This document shows, one piece after another, positions 53,901-60,219 of a stretch of 64,000 bases of DNA. The notes below the pieces were generated by a model that searched no databases, was not told the DNA's origin, and was given only the letters and a program-made list of their open reading frames with translations. This stretch comes from Glossina fuscipes. Lineage: Eukaryota; Arthropoda; Insecta; Diptera; Glossinidae. The number at the start of each line of letters is the position of its first letter. Position 1 is the stretch's first letter. The translations under genes and the position numbers were made by a program. The stretch covers positions 1,610,316-1,674,315 of the forward strand of contig NW_023998417.1 of the NCBI RefSeq assembly GCF_014805625.2, given 5' to 3'.

Positions 53901-56081
53901 TATTTTAGAAAATATTTGCTTAATTACATAATTACATATGAGTGATTTTCATCGATTTTATGCTTTAAAGAGTTCAATCGTTGCACGTACATTATACACT
54001 TAATTAATGCGGTCTTTTATTAATTTCTTATATTATATATGCGTATGAGATTGTTAATATTTTAAAATGAAAAATACTTACATTTTTAGTTAATTTTTTT
54101 AATTGTTTATTTCCCTTCCACCAAGTAATTACAGCTTGTGGTTTAGAACCCGAAGATTTGCATTCAATATCATACGTTCGATCAGCTGATACGAATCGAT
54201 CTTTTGTCATTATATGTACAGCAATAGGTTTCACTGAAAATGAATAGATTTATATATACGGATAAAAACTCATACATAAATATATTATAAATGAAAGATA
54301 AAGAAATGGAAACTTTTCGGAATTTGTAAATAATTTCTTGATAGTTTATGAAAATTTTATACTTTTCCCGAATCAGTTAGCAGCGGCTTGGGTTGAATGA
54401 GCTTCTCGTAGAGCCTATGATTTTGTCATTCTTTATTCGTTTTGTTGTACCCTATACCACTTTCTTGTAAGGTGTATAGTAACTTATTACGAACGTATGT
54501 ACCATCTAGGAGGGCTTAAGGTAGACGCACTTTTCATTATATAGATCGATTCAGAATCGTTTTACGAGTCGCTCTAAGTCTGTCTGTCCGTTTGTCCAGG
54601 TGATGTTTGTCCATGTAAAAGTGTGTTAAACCTACTGGTCGCAATTTTTCTGACATTTTGATAAAATTTGGTACAGTGACGCAAGGATGGACGCTAAAAT
54701 GGTTCGAATCGGTTCCCTAAATAATGCGCTCTTCCGAAAAGTTTTTATATGGAAAGCTATTGCAATCTTTCATAAGTTTTTTAGGCAAAAGTCATTAAGT
54801 GTTGGTATTTCGGCATTCTAAAGTAGTGTAAACGCTTTGGACCGACTGGGGAAGTTTTTTGAGTCCCCTCTAATATAAACAGTGATTGAAGCTTTATATG
54901 ATAAAAAGTTCTAATTTGTAATATTTCATGGTTAAAGTTGGCTCGTAATAGTGAATTGCCAAAGAAATCTACCTTACCGAATCTGGATCATATAGGCCTA
55001 TTTTTTAGATACTATCACATATAAGGATTCTCATGAAACGTAAATGCTTTCGTGCCAAAAAAGTTTATTTGTTAATATTTTTGCGATGAAAATTTCTTCG
55101 TGATAGTAATTAAATACAAAAATTAAATGGACCTAATTTGAACCACATGGGTCTAGGGTCCTAGGCCTCACTTCATAAAGTGGTAAGCGGCTAGTGAATT
55201 TCGATCACATAGGTTTTATTTTTTATTTTGCATAGGCGCTATCACTTACTTACATGGAGAGAAAGGCCAACCTCCCAATATGCGGGCTTTCATCAAAATG
55301 ATGACTTTGCATGAAAATAATGTATACTTTTTGATGTATTATAACCAAATCGAACGAATAACTGTACTAAGCGAAGTGGTATAGGTATAGTAATGATCAG
55401 CATCACCCGACTATAATGTTCTTACTTGTTTTTGGTTAAGTAAATTATCTTAGTTAAGAGTAAGATCTATAAATATTAACTTCAATCCAAGGACAGACCT
55501 TGTTTAGATTATTTATATAAATTACGTAATTTGGAAAAGCATCCCATCATTCTATATAAATTACTAACTAATAATGTTAATTATTTCTTAATTTGTTCAA
55601 TAGCAACAATATTTATTTACTAATATTTTCGTTATTTTTTTTTTTTTTGTATTCTCAATATCAAGCCATAACATCTTAATAGTTATGCATAAAATGATGA
55701 ATGGGTAATTCATTCATAATGCTTGGTTTTCGCTACGAGCATATAAAAATGTAAAATAAATTTAACACAAACAGACATATTTCATTTCACGTTAACTGAT
55801 ATTATTGTACTTTAAATTATAAATAGTCATGAATGTTGTCATAGTTTTAGTAGAAAAACAGTCAATGCAGTCTGTCTCTGTTAGCATTAAAAACCAATAT
55901 TAATGCTACAGGAATTGAGTATCAATGTGTGTATGCAAAACTCTTAAATTATCCTCAAGGCGCGCACACCTAAGTGGGTGCACGCTTGCTATGCTTTTCA
56001 GCATATATACATATGTATATCCATTTTATATATGTGTACATGTATATACATATACGTTTATCGTATATCTACATGATGATC

Positions 56082-56113
<32 letters not shown>

Positions 56114-56512
56114 ATACATTTATAGACGGCTAAAGTGCTAAGCAAGCTTTTTTTCATAGCTACAGGAGCCAGTTCAGGGTAAATAAAAAAAGATACATAA
56201 ATACCGCAAATCGATACTTACAGTTGACATCCAGTATGACCACTTTGTTATTCGGTGGAGTCAGATTCGTATTGCTCGCCACACAAACTAATCTTGCATT
56301 CAAATGTTGTCGTCCAATATTTGGATACGACAAGTGGTTAACGGTCTTACCGTCTGTACGATGCTCAAATGACTCATCAATCACAGAATTATCCAAATAC
56401 CAAGTCACATTTGGCCGTGGCCGTCCTATTTGAAAGAGCAGCACACATATAAAATCAACAAAGATGACATATCTACGTAAATATGACATATCTATAATAC
56501 TTTGATAGACAC

Positions 56513-56568
<56 letters not shown>

Positions 56569-56816
56569 TAGGTATGGTGGGAATGTATGTTTATTTGGTC
56601 TATGTATTCACGATAAGAGTATTGAACAAATAAGAATTATGGGAAAAGGAAATTGAAATTTTTGCTTTGCCGATAAGAAATAAAAAAAAAAAAAAAACAA
56701 CATTAAAGAAGAAGAGTTCATTATATTACAAAAAAAAAAAAAAAACAAAAACAAAAAAAAAATGAGAGTAATGCGACTTACTCTTCTCCTTTTCGATAAC
56801 GATCTTTTTCGATAGG

Positions 56817-56851
<35 letters not shown>

Positions 56852-57057
56852 TTACATTTGGATACAATTGTTCAAAACTCTTCACATTTCCGTATGACAT
56901 TTTTGACCTATTTTATTTTTTTTTTTGTAGTTACTTCATAGCTTACCTCCTGATACTTCGCAAACTAAGACAATATCGCTACCTTCGTTGAAGGTTTCTA
57001 CATTACTGATTTTTTCATGACGATTTGGCTTATATACAATCGGTCGTTCTGGTGGTA
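8751..57057 (-). CDS. Sidestep-family Ig/FN3 transmembrane cell-surface protein (5'-incomplete, 14 exons visible)
   Basis: Fourteen minus-strand exons join in one frame at GT..AG sites with matching phases (2465 nt, 821 residues plus stop). Visible residues 1-105 form an Ig domain (C33, W46, C85), 106-204 a second (C130, W143, C183), 205-301 a third (C232, W245, C282), 302-399 a fourth (C326, W339, C379), 400-502 an FN3-like module, 515-538 a hydrophobic helix, and 539-821 a cytoplasmic tail rich in Ser, Thr, Asn and Pro. The PPERP start after an Ig1, the Y-A-P-I-C linker and PDVIP in the tail fit the Sidestep family, whose members bind Beat receptors during motor-axon guidance and synaptic partner matching. 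Signal peptide and Ig1 are not in the window. Several N-x-S/T sites lie in the ectodomain. There are no in-frame stops or frameshifts, so it looks functional. The paralogue (Side, Side-II to Side-VIII) is undetermined. Confidence 0.9.
9015..9870 (-). other. Intron V13/V14 (856 bp)
   Basis: Phase 0. Contains the (GA)n run near the acceptor, an (AT)n run at about 9491-9516 and T tracts near 9625-9655. Frames of up to 97 codons inside are low complexity. Nothing else is seen. Confidence 0.85.
9042..9086 (+). repeat. (GA)n microsatellite next to the last acceptor
   Basis: An almost pure run of GA dinucleotides in plus sense, (CT)n on the coding strand. It starts 26 bases from the V14 acceptor dinucleotide and so may serve as part of the polypyrimidine region. 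Confidence 0.95.
9871..10130 (-). CDS. Visible exon V13: middle cytoplasmic tail
   Basis: 260 nt, acceptor TTTCAG, donor CAAATT|GTAAGC, entering phase 1 and leaving phase 0. It encodes residues 648-734: [14 protein letters not shown], then a Ser/Gly/Thr-rich stretch, and near the end [14 protein letters not shown]. The Tyr in LHYTF is a possible phosphorylation site. There is no recognised folded domain. Confidence 0.87.
10131..11467 (-). other. Intron V12/V13 (1337 bp)
   Basis: Phase 1. AT-rich, with a (TTTA)n run near 10290-10315 and a short CAGGTTCGTTCGTCCC fragment near 10880 like those in the dispersed repeats. A slightly less AT-rich patch lies at 11145-11330, without protein similarity I recognise. 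Confidence 0.8.
11468..11778 (-). CDS. Visible exon V12: membrane-proximal cytoplasmic tail
   Basis: 311 nt, acceptor TTTCAG, donor TATG|GTAAGT. It enters phase 2 (split Arg) and leaves phase 1. It encodes residues 544-647, low complexity in His, Asn, Gln and Ser, ending with the acidic stretch [22 protein letters not shown] type motif here is typical of Side-family tails. Confidence 0.88.
11779..13206 (-). other. Intron V11/V12 (1428 bp)
   Basis: Phase 2. Contains a (GTCT)n/(GCCT)n block at about 12353-12380 with flanks like dispersed family A, and another GTCTGTCTGTTCTGTCC fragment near 12818. Otherwise unremarkable. Confidence 0.8.
13207..13330 (-). CDS. Visible exon V11: transmembrane helix
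   Basis: 124 nt, acceptor TTTCAG, donor ATAG|GTAAGT. It enters phase 1 and leaves phase 2, the only phase-2 intron seen. Residues 515-538 are hydrophobic without charges ([20 protein letters not shown]) and are followed by the stop-transfer residues RRFSNR, giving a type I topology with the tail inside the cell. Confidence 0.93.
15240..15976 (+). repeat. Dispersed repeat family B, copy B1
   Basis: Contains TATGGAACGGGCGCAGCTGA, TTCAAAATAAAAGTTTTTAG, GTAGGCGTGCCCTTTGA, a (GACG)n run at about 15823-15845, AATTTGATGCTCATCAAGAA, TATACACTTTGTGGG and the end GATGATGGGTATAAAAATC. It matches B2 throughout. The 3' signature (GACGGAC..TGATCAAGAATATATACACTTT..GGGTATAA) resembles non-autonomous, possibly Helitron-related, fly repeats; the class assignment is tentative. 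Confidence 0.7.
16420..16484 (+). repeat. (CAA)n/(AAT)n triplet repeat
   Basis: AACATCAACAACAACACC then CAA and AAT triplets; it produces spurious poly-Asn and poly-Leu frames. V10/V11 intron. Confidence 0.9.
17310..17333 (+). repeat. (CT)n microsatellite
   Basis: Twelve CT dinucleotides, preceded by (AATGT)n. V10/V11 intron. Confidence 0.95.
17960..17986 (+). repeat. (TG)n microsatellite
   Basis: Pure GT/TG run. V10/V11 intron. Confidence 0.95.
18840..18866 (+). repeat. (AT)n microsatellite
   Basis: Pure AT run, one of several between 18360 and 19260 in this intron (others near 18393-18430 and 19230-19256). Confidence 0.95.
20076..20173 (+). repeat. Four tandem copies of a 24-25 bp unit
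   Basis: Units of the form CGAATTAGGGTTTCGTGAGTAC alternate with CAAATTAAGGGTTTCCTGAG, giving lengths 24, 25, 24 and 25. The alternation suggests duplication of a roughly 49-bp dimer. It lies about 370 bp from the 41-bp array, in the V10/V11 intron. Confidence 0.85.
20544..20723 (+). repeat. 41-bp tandem repeat array containing an assembly gap
   Basis: Units of 41 bases start at 20544, 20585, 20626, 20642 and 20683, each beginning GCTCATTTACTTCTCC and ending GAATTCGAAGTTC. Units are nearly identical; the last has CTG for CCC. The third is cut after six bases by ten Ns (20632-20641), after which the array resumes at a unit boundary, so the true copy number is unknown. Confidence 0.95.
20632..20641. 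other. Assembly gap (10 N)
   Basis: Ten undetermined bases inside the 41-bp tandem array. The phase jump across them shows that the real gap is not ten bases but some other length compatible with whole repeat units. Confidence 0.99.
21889..22036 (-). CDS. Visible exon V10: second half of FN3-like domain
   Basis: 148 nt, acceptor TTAAAG (a weaker, non-CAG site), donor CAG|GTAAGC, entering phase 0 and leaving phase 1. [20 protein letters not shown] then AKGRSEP matches the E, F and G strands of an FN3 fold (L-x-P-x-x-x-Y-x-x-x-I-x-A-x-N-x-x-G-x-S). Residues 454-502. Confidence 0.9.
22990..23706 (+). repeat. Dispersed repeat family A, copy A1
   Basis: Shares blocks with A2-A4 in the same order: AAGGTAGACCCATCTTTTAT, a (GTCT)n block, TAAAATTTGGTACAGTGACG, TTTTTATATGGCAAAA, GGGAATTTTTGAACCCCCTC, and a 3' end AAAGTTCTTACTTGTTTA. 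No coding capacity is visible. It is probably a non-autonomous element of unknown class, in the V9/V10 intron. Confidence 0.75.
25755..26155 (+). repeat. Dispersed repeat family B, copy B3 (with expanded AT run)
   Basis: Has CCTGAAAAAAAAACAACTAA, AGGCGCTAGGTCGCAGTAGG, a GGACGGACGGACGGAC block, an (AT)n run at about 26033-26065 where other copies read TGATCAAGAATATATA, then CTCTTTGTGGTCTCTGAAAC and GAAGGGTGTAAAA. V9/V10 intron. Confidence 0.65.
27378..27538 (-). CDS. Visible exon V9: first half of FN3-like domain
   Basis: 161 nt, acceptor TATTAG, donor CCG|GTAAGT. It enters phase 1 and leaves phase 0. It encodes P-x-[22 protein letters not shown] and FMLELVEL, a fibronectin type III pattern with a cysteine pair (C408, C422). 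N-C-T, N-Q-S and N-I-T glycosylation sites are visible. Residues 400-453. Confidence 0.9.
27539..27747 (-). other. Intron V8/V9 (209 bp)
   Basis: The shortest intron, phase 1. A 28-base T run in plus sense (27638-27665) is a poly-A run on the transcript, with further T-rich (transcript A-rich) sequence at 27570-27637. A purine-rich intron of this kind is odd next to the usual pyrimidine-rich acceptor side, although a short ACTTTTTATTAG acceptor is present. Confidence 0.85.
27748..27871 (-). CDS. Visible exon V8: rest of fifth Ig domain
   Basis: 124 nt, acceptor TTCCAG, donor CCG|GTAAGT, entering phase 0 and leaving phase 1. [15 protein letters not shown] (C379) is the F-G hairpin. A further Cys392 (K-S-P-C-I-F) probably pairs with Cys306 at the domain start, by analogy with Side proteins. 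IVAAG-RP leads into the FN3 module. Residues 359-399. Confidence 0.93.
28016..28936 (+). repeat. Dispersed repeat family A, copy A2
   Basis: Contains GGAGCCCACCTTTTACGAAT, GGCAAAAGTGACTAAGAAGT, AATTGGTATGAAAACTTTGG, GATGAACATTGACTCATAAT and the 3' end AATGTTCTTGCTTGTT, in the same order as A1. An internal segment with GTTAAGCGAAGTGATA, normally close to the 3' end, appears early, so the copy is composite or rearranged. V7/V8 intron. Confidence 0.65.
29911..30784 (+). repeat. Dispersed repeat family A, copy A3
   Basis: Starts CCCTTACCACAAGAATATAT, then GTCTGTCCGTCTGTCCATG, GGCGAAATTTTGGCAGACTG and TTGAACCCCCCGCCATATAA, ending AGTCTTGCCTTGTTTTTACT. Same order and orientation as A4, about 900 bp. 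V7/V8 intron, roughly 1 kb from A2. Confidence 0.7.
33593..33762 (-). CDS. Visible exon V7: start of fifth Ig domain
   Basis: 170 nt, acceptor TTTCAG, donor GAA|GTAAGT. The phase-1 entry forms Tyr302, giving Y-A-P-I-C, a linker with an extra cysteine (C306) that recurs in the Side family. [12 protein letters not shown] (C326) and FHWTFN (W339) are the B and C strands; N-S-S is a glycosylation site. It leaves at phase 0. Confidence 0.92.
35107..35212 (-). mobile_element. SINE copy 2, 5'-truncated and diverged
   Basis: It opens (plus sense) with the same AAGACTAAAGTCTTAAAG palindrome, then an AGCATCTTGGGCTATCGGC body matching copy 1, then a degraded B-box/anticodon region ending near AGTTATTAGTG. 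The A-box half is missing, so it is truncated at its 5' end, as expected for a retroposed element. It lies in the V6/V7 intron. Confidence 0.7.
35467..35647 (+). mobile_element. SINE copy 3, near full length, opposite orientation
   Basis: It starts ATCCGCCTAAGTGCCCGA (A-box region), continues through GACTAATAAGTTGAA and a mutated B box (GGGATCAAATCTC), then a GATAGCCCGAGATGCTAG body and the CTCTAACTAAA 3' end. It matches copy 1 along its length with many substitutions. A possible imperfect duplication (ATTTAAGGCAC / ATTTAACAC) flanks it. It lies about 250 bp from copy 2 and inverted to it. Confidence 0.72.
36648..36836 (+). repeat. Composite microsatellite (AT)n-(TATG)n-(GT)n
   Basis: An (AT)n stretch to about 36728, a 45-base spacer, a (GTAT)n run from about 36774 to 36808, then a pure (GT)n run to 36836. 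Open frames called across it (Ile/Tyr and Met/Tyr/Val/Cys repeats) are artefacts. V6/V7 intron. Confidence 0.95.
38507..38666 (-). CDS. Visible exon V6: rest of fourth Ig domain
   Basis: 160 nt, acceptor TTTTAG, donor CGTT|GTAAGT, entering phase 0 and leaving phase 1. GKELHHN continues the C' strand; SLVLQSV then [18 protein letters not shown] (C282) form the E, F and G strands, and VTLRIR closes the domain. It carries an N-I-S site. Residues 249-301. Confidence 0.94.
41124..41149 (+). repeat. (CAT)n triplet microsatellite
   Basis: Eight to nine CAT units. V5/V6 intron. Confidence 0.95.
42596..42624 (+). repeat. (GA)n microsatellite
   Basis: GA-rich run inside a longer purine-rich stretch (about 42545-42770). 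V5/V6 intron. Confidence 0.9.
43670..43800 (-). CDS. Visible exon V5: start of fourth Ig domain
   Basis: 131 nt, acceptor TTTCAG, donor AAT|GTAAGT. The phase-1 entry forms Tyr205 at the junction, and it leaves at phase 0. [17 protein letters not shown] (C232) and MSWFHN (W245) are the B and C strands of an I-set/C2-type Ig domain. Residues 205-248. Confidence 0.92.
46030..46222 (+). repeat. Dispersed repeat family B, 3' fragment B4
   Basis: TCGATATCTTCATTTTTGCG, GTGCCAACAACAAACATCAA, GACGGACAGACATGGTTTAA, AGATCAAGAACATCTATGCA and CACTTTATAGGGTATCT align with the 3' half of B5 and B1. V4/V5 intron. Confidence 0.6.
47398..47423 (+). repeat. Left terminal inverted repeat of the Tc1-like element
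   Basis: Begins CAGTGGTCGCCACGAG directly after a TA and pairs with 48570-48595. Confidence 0.85.
47460..48380 (+). pseudogene. Degenerate Tc1-like transposase
   Basis: Fragments in more than one frame resemble a DD34E transposase. An N-terminal helix-turn-helix-like region has [14 protein letters not shown]. The first catalytic Asp is in LWSDESKF (codon at 47883), the second in HDNASRT (48156), and the Glu in LNPIESLW (48224). The second Asp and the Glu are only 68 bases apart and out of frame with each other; a DD34E enzyme needs about 105, so roughly 37 bases are lost. A stop follows VPYIKLIH near 48066. It cannot encode an active enzyme. Confidence 0.85.
48570..48595 (-). repeat. Right terminal inverted repeat of the Tc1-like element
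   Basis: The reverse complement begins CAGTGGTAGACATGAG and matches the left end with about four mismatches in the first 25 bases. It is followed by TA. Confidence 0.85.
49133..49420 (+). repeat. 143-bp direct tandem duplication
   Basis: CAACTAAGGCGTTGTT occurs at 49155 and 49298, and the following GGCTGGCAACCCTATCATAA and CTATTGACCTAAACGTAATG segments repeat at the same 143-base spacing. The copies differ at only a few bases, indicating a recent duplication. It is followed directly by a family B repeat. Confidence 0.92.
49440..49722 (+). repeat. Dispersed repeat family B, 3' fragment B5
   Basis: AATACCAACCGGTGTGCAAA, TCGATATCTTCATTTTTGGG, GTGCTAACAACAAACACCAG, GACGGGCAGACATGGGTTAA, GCTGATCAAGAACGTATATG and GAGGAGTATAACAA. 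Closely related to B4 and adjacent to the 143-bp duplication. V4/V5 intron. Confidence 0.62.
52540..52700 (+). repeat. Dispersed repeat family A, partial copy A5
   Basis: Only the 5' part is recognisable: TTTAGAATCATTTTCTGAAT, then GTCAGTCAGTTTATCTGGGT, comparable with A3 and A4 around their GTCT block. V4/V5 intron. Confidence 0.45.
53489..53633 (-). CDS. Visible exon V4: rest of third Ig domain
   Basis: 145 nt, acceptor TTACAG, donor ACT|GTAAGT, entering phase 0 and leaving phase 1. The [13 protein letters not shown] motif (D-x-G-x-Y-x-C; C183) is a textbook Ig F strand, and WRLVVHY is the G strand leading to the next domain. An N-Q-S glycosylation site is present. Residues 157-204. Confidence 0.93.
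53634..54081 (-). other. Intron V3/V4 (448 bp)
   Basis: Phase 0. AT-rich, with (AAAT)n near 53668-53685 and a (GAT)-rich run near 53705-53716. Nothing else is seen. Confidence 0.85.
54082..54233 (-). CDS. Visible exon V3: start of third Ig domain
   Basis: 152 nt, acceptor TTTCAG, donor AAT|GTAAGT. It starts phase 1 (the split codon gives Leu) and ends phase 0. LKPIAVHI is the inter-domain strand; YDIECKSSG holds the first cysteine (C130) and VITWWKG the core tryptophan. Residues 106-156. Confidence 0.92.
54441..55432 (+). repeat. Dispersed repeat family A, copy A4 (longest)
   Basis: Starts GTACCCTATACCACTTTCTT and runs through TTAAGGTAGACGCACTTTTC, GTCTGTCTGTCCGTTTGTCC, AAAATTTGGTACAGTGACGC, TTTGAGTCCCCTCTAATATA and TAAGCGAAGTGGTATAGGTA to ATAATGTTCTTACTTGTTTT. 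At about 990 bp it is the best guide to the full element. It has no open frame of note. V2/V3 intron. Confidence 0.75.
56082..56113 (+). repeat. (GAT)n triplet microsatellite
   Basis: A run of GAT triplets 109 bases past the V2 donor in the V2/V3 intron. Confidence 0.95.
56222..56425 (-). CDS. Visible exon V2: rest of second Ig domain
   Basis: 204 nt, acceptor AAATAG, donor ACT|GTAAGT, phase 1 at both ends. It begins with [13 protein letters not shown], carrying the core Trp (W46) and an N-V-T glycosylation site, and ends with RLVCVASN (C85) and VVILDVN. This is a CD80-like C2-set pattern, as in Side-family Ig2. The plus-strand open frame across this exon is a shadow. Confidence 0.92.
56426..56946 (-). 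other. Intron V1/V2 (521 bp)
   Basis: Phase 1. Consists largely of the (AT)n run, poly-A runs near 56681 and 56730, and a 32-base poly-T run at 56819-56850. Confidence 0.85.
56519..56562 (+). repeat. (AT)n microsatellite
   Basis: Pure AT run of over 40 bases about 95 bases upstream (in transcription) of the V2 acceptor, in the 521-bp V1/V2 intron. Confidence 0.95.
56947..57057 (-). CDS. Visible exon V1: start of second Ig domain
   Basis: 111 nt. Acceptor TTGCAG, donor GAG|GTAAGC. It enters with two bases of a split codon and leaves one base over (phase 1 at both ends). It encodes residues 1-37, opening with the V-PPERP linker that follows Ig1 in Sidestep proteins, and contains the first Ig cysteine (VLVCEV, C33). 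The upstream partner exon is absent from the window. Confidence 0.88.
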
Positions 57058-57489
57058 CTGCAATGAAAACATTCAAAAACAAAATGAAAATATATGATTA
57101 GAAAGAAAAAAAGTTACGTCTGAATAGTAAATTTATTTTTAATTTTTAATAATAATAAAGAATTATAATAATAATTTGTTTATATTTTTAAATAAATATC
57201 AGTTTTTTTTTCCATTTTCCATAATAATTTTGTCTTTTCATGTTGCAAATATTATCTGAAATGATTGCTTGCTTTACGATGCTACTTCAAGTCACATCCC
57301 TTTCAAGCTTTTAACTATAATTTACTTTCAATCGATTTCGCAAAGCATTGATTTATTATTCATATATAAAATATATTGAATGAATATTTTTCATTTCGTT
57401 CTAATTTTGATGGAATCAAAAAAATTAAGTTTCTTTGTGAAATTCAGACGAATTTTAAAACGAATTTTAACAAGTAAAAAAGTGATATT

Positions 57490-58068
57490 CTTTTATATCC
57501 ATCAGCGTTATCCTGAAAAACATAAAGAACTAAATTTCCATGCTCTATAATATGGAGTGGGCGCGGCTCCTTTCTATTTTCAAAATAAAAGTTTTTATCG
57601 CATAGGTCTTGTAGGCGTGTCCTTGAAAAAATTTAAATCATTTCTAAATTCTTTTGCAAATTTGTACAAGATATCTTCATCTTCGATGACGGGAGAATGT
57701 TTACCACAAATACTACACAATTGCGGAGGCAAACAGATGGACATATGCATTCCAAATTTAAAATTGGTCGAAAATTTGTATACTTTGCGGGATTTTTGAA
57801 GCTTGTTTCTGCCCCTGAATTTTCAATACCAACCTGCGCGCAAGAATTTCCAATGTTTCTGCCAAACTCGATAATTTCACTTTTGCACCCAGGAGCATGT
57901 TCACAGCAACCCTTATACAGACGGACAGACGGACACACTCAAACGAACTTAGAATTTGATGCTGATCACGACTATATACACTTCGTTGGGTCTCTGTTGT
58001 TTCCTTCTCGGCGTTGTAAGCGTTTTGGCAATGAGTATATCTTTCATCCTTCGCTGATGGGTACAAAA
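57490..58068 (+). repeat. Dispersed repeat family B, copy B2
   Basis: Matches B1: TATGGAGTGGGCGCGGCTCC, TTCAAAATAAAAGTTTTTAT, TTGTAGGCGTGTCCTTGA, a GACGGACAGACGGACAC block, TTAGAATTTGATGCTGATCA, CTATATACACTTCGTTGGG and CGCTGATGGGTACAAAAAT. Open frames of about 100-143 codons cross it on both strands, but they are low in protein character and are best read as repeat-derived. Upstream intron. Confidence 0.72.
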
Positions 58069-59053
58069 ATCGACGATCACAACAGTTTACCTGTGCCTAA
58101 GATGCGTATTGCAAAACAAACAAAATGAAGATAGATATGCCATTAACTTTTCATCTTCCCTCCTCCTACCCTACCTACCCTAGCAGCCTTTTATCCTTTC
58201 CCATGGAGAATTAGGAGTATGAGAAAGCCTTAAAACAAAATTCGGAATAGGCAAGCGGTAAGAATTGAACCGAAACGGATAAAAACGAATTATACGCCTT
58301 TTCAGCCAGAGCGCATCTTCCTTAATTACTAATTAGTTATCCAGATTAAGGGATGAAGTAAATCCATCTTAACAATAAACCAATAATTCGCACAACGAAT
58401 CTCTATTTAGGTGGAAATACTAGAAAAACTATAAGTGACGAGGGAAGTATATCGTATATAATAATTACGCGAAAAGAAACACAGAAGAACGCAGAAAATG
58501 TACCATATATTTGCAGATATCTTGAAAAAACTCCGGTTGGAACCCGGACTTCACTAGAGTAACTATTATGCAACATAATAACTATACCACAGATATCGCA
58601 TAGTTGCAAAGTGGTGAAGTTTGGTCAAGTTTTTGAAATGTAGCAGTGCAGCAGCAATACGAAAGATTGACGTACGTAGAAGACTATCGTAACAACAAGT
58701 ATAATGGGTAATTGTTAGGCATCTTAAAGACACTTACTGGACTTTGGGTTACGGATCTCATTGTAAGTTCACTGCATTGAATTCTTAATCCGACAGCATA
58801 CCCGATTTAGGGTATACTAATATAACTCGAATGCGAAGTATTAATGCTATCGAGAACAAGTTGCAAAAAAGTTGCAAAAAAAAAAAGAAAAAACATTTCA
58901 AAAATGTTGGACATATATAAAACGTTTCGGTAAAGCCAATTCATATAATACTTATGCCACAATGGCTATCTTGTGGTATTTGCATAAACTTGCGTGCGAC
59001 GCAGTTGAATGAGAAAACAGCATGAAACCGTATATTTACTGCATTTCTTAAAA

Positions 59054-59095
<42 letters not shown>

Positions 59096-59696
59096 GAGTG
59101 TGTGTGTTTGTGTGTGTGTTTGTATGCGTGCGGGTATATATCTCTTTTTATTTATTTATTTATTTTTTTTTTTTGTATAAATTTTCCAATTTTGTAGTCG
59201 TTGTTGTTATGCTGGCTGTTGATGACGTTTAACAGCAAAACATTGATATTTTATTTTTCTTCATTTTCTCTGAATATTATTTTGTTTTTTTTTTTTTTTT
59301 TGCTTTTTTTATAGTTCAGGTTAATATTTTGTTTTTTTTTTTTTTTTCTTTCTTTTTTTGTTTTTCGTTTTGTTCGTTCGTTGGACTCGCAATGAAACTC
59401 GCAAAATCACCGTCACTTTTTAAAATTTAATTTGCTTGTAGGCCGCAATATTGGCTGTGGAATAACAATTTTTCTGGTAAATGGACACGAGCGCATTTAA
59501 AACTTTGCAAATATACGCATACAACAACGGTTTACCTGGCATAAAAATGGCTAAGAAGTCTATTTAATATTTGTGCATGCATTTAATAAAAATTGCACTT
59601 TAAGAGTAAAAACAAAAAAAAAAAAAAACAAAAATTTTGATTTTTAATGGAATGAGTTCGTCACACATAAATTATGAAACTATATATATATACATA

Positions 59697-59700
<4 letters not shown>

Positions 59701-59737
<37 letters not shown>
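59701..59737 (+). repeat. (AT)n microsatellite
   Basis: Pure AT run. Similar runs lie at about 59062-59088, 60189-60213, 60920-60958 and 62928-62953 in the same upstream intron. Confidence 0.95.
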
Positions 59738-59741
<4 letters not shown>

Positions 59742-60180
59742 GAGTAAGTAAAAGTTTTAATAATAATTTTTTCAAATTTTAAAATATTTTGAAATGATTT
59801 TAATATTTGAGATACGAAAGTCACGGAAAGCGTTAATTATTTAAGAAAGGATGAGCCATTCAACGATTTTGTGGTATTACGTTACGTGTCAAAGAAGCTG
59901 TTTAATATAATTACCTAGAAATTTATATGAGCACATGGACACGCACATACTTTATTGCTTTAATTTTAATCAAGTTTCGTTCGTTTTAATTGCGGCTATC
60001 GTTTTGCTGTTTTATATACTAATAACAAATAATGCTATTCAAAATCTTCTTTTTGTCAATGTGTATATGTGCGATGATAAATGTTTATTATATAAAGAAT
60101 TGAAAACTTTTTTAAGGATAAATATTAAGCGCACACAAGAGTATCGTGAAATGATGTCAAATGTTTAACGAATTAACAAA

Positions 60181-60219
<39 letters not shown>

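Larger units (their letters stand above)
54234..56221 (-). other. Intron V2/V3 (1988 bp)
   Basis: Phase 1. About half is repeat A4; the rest is AT-rich, with the (GAT)n run near the V2 donor. Confidence 0.85.

Noticed and set aside
56224..56433. Plus-strand frame across exon V2
   Set aside because: Antisense shadow of the Ig2 exon.
57697..58128. 143-codon plus-strand frame, the longest in the window
   Set aside because: Lies inside dispersed repeat B2, whose other copies do not keep the frame; no recognised domain.
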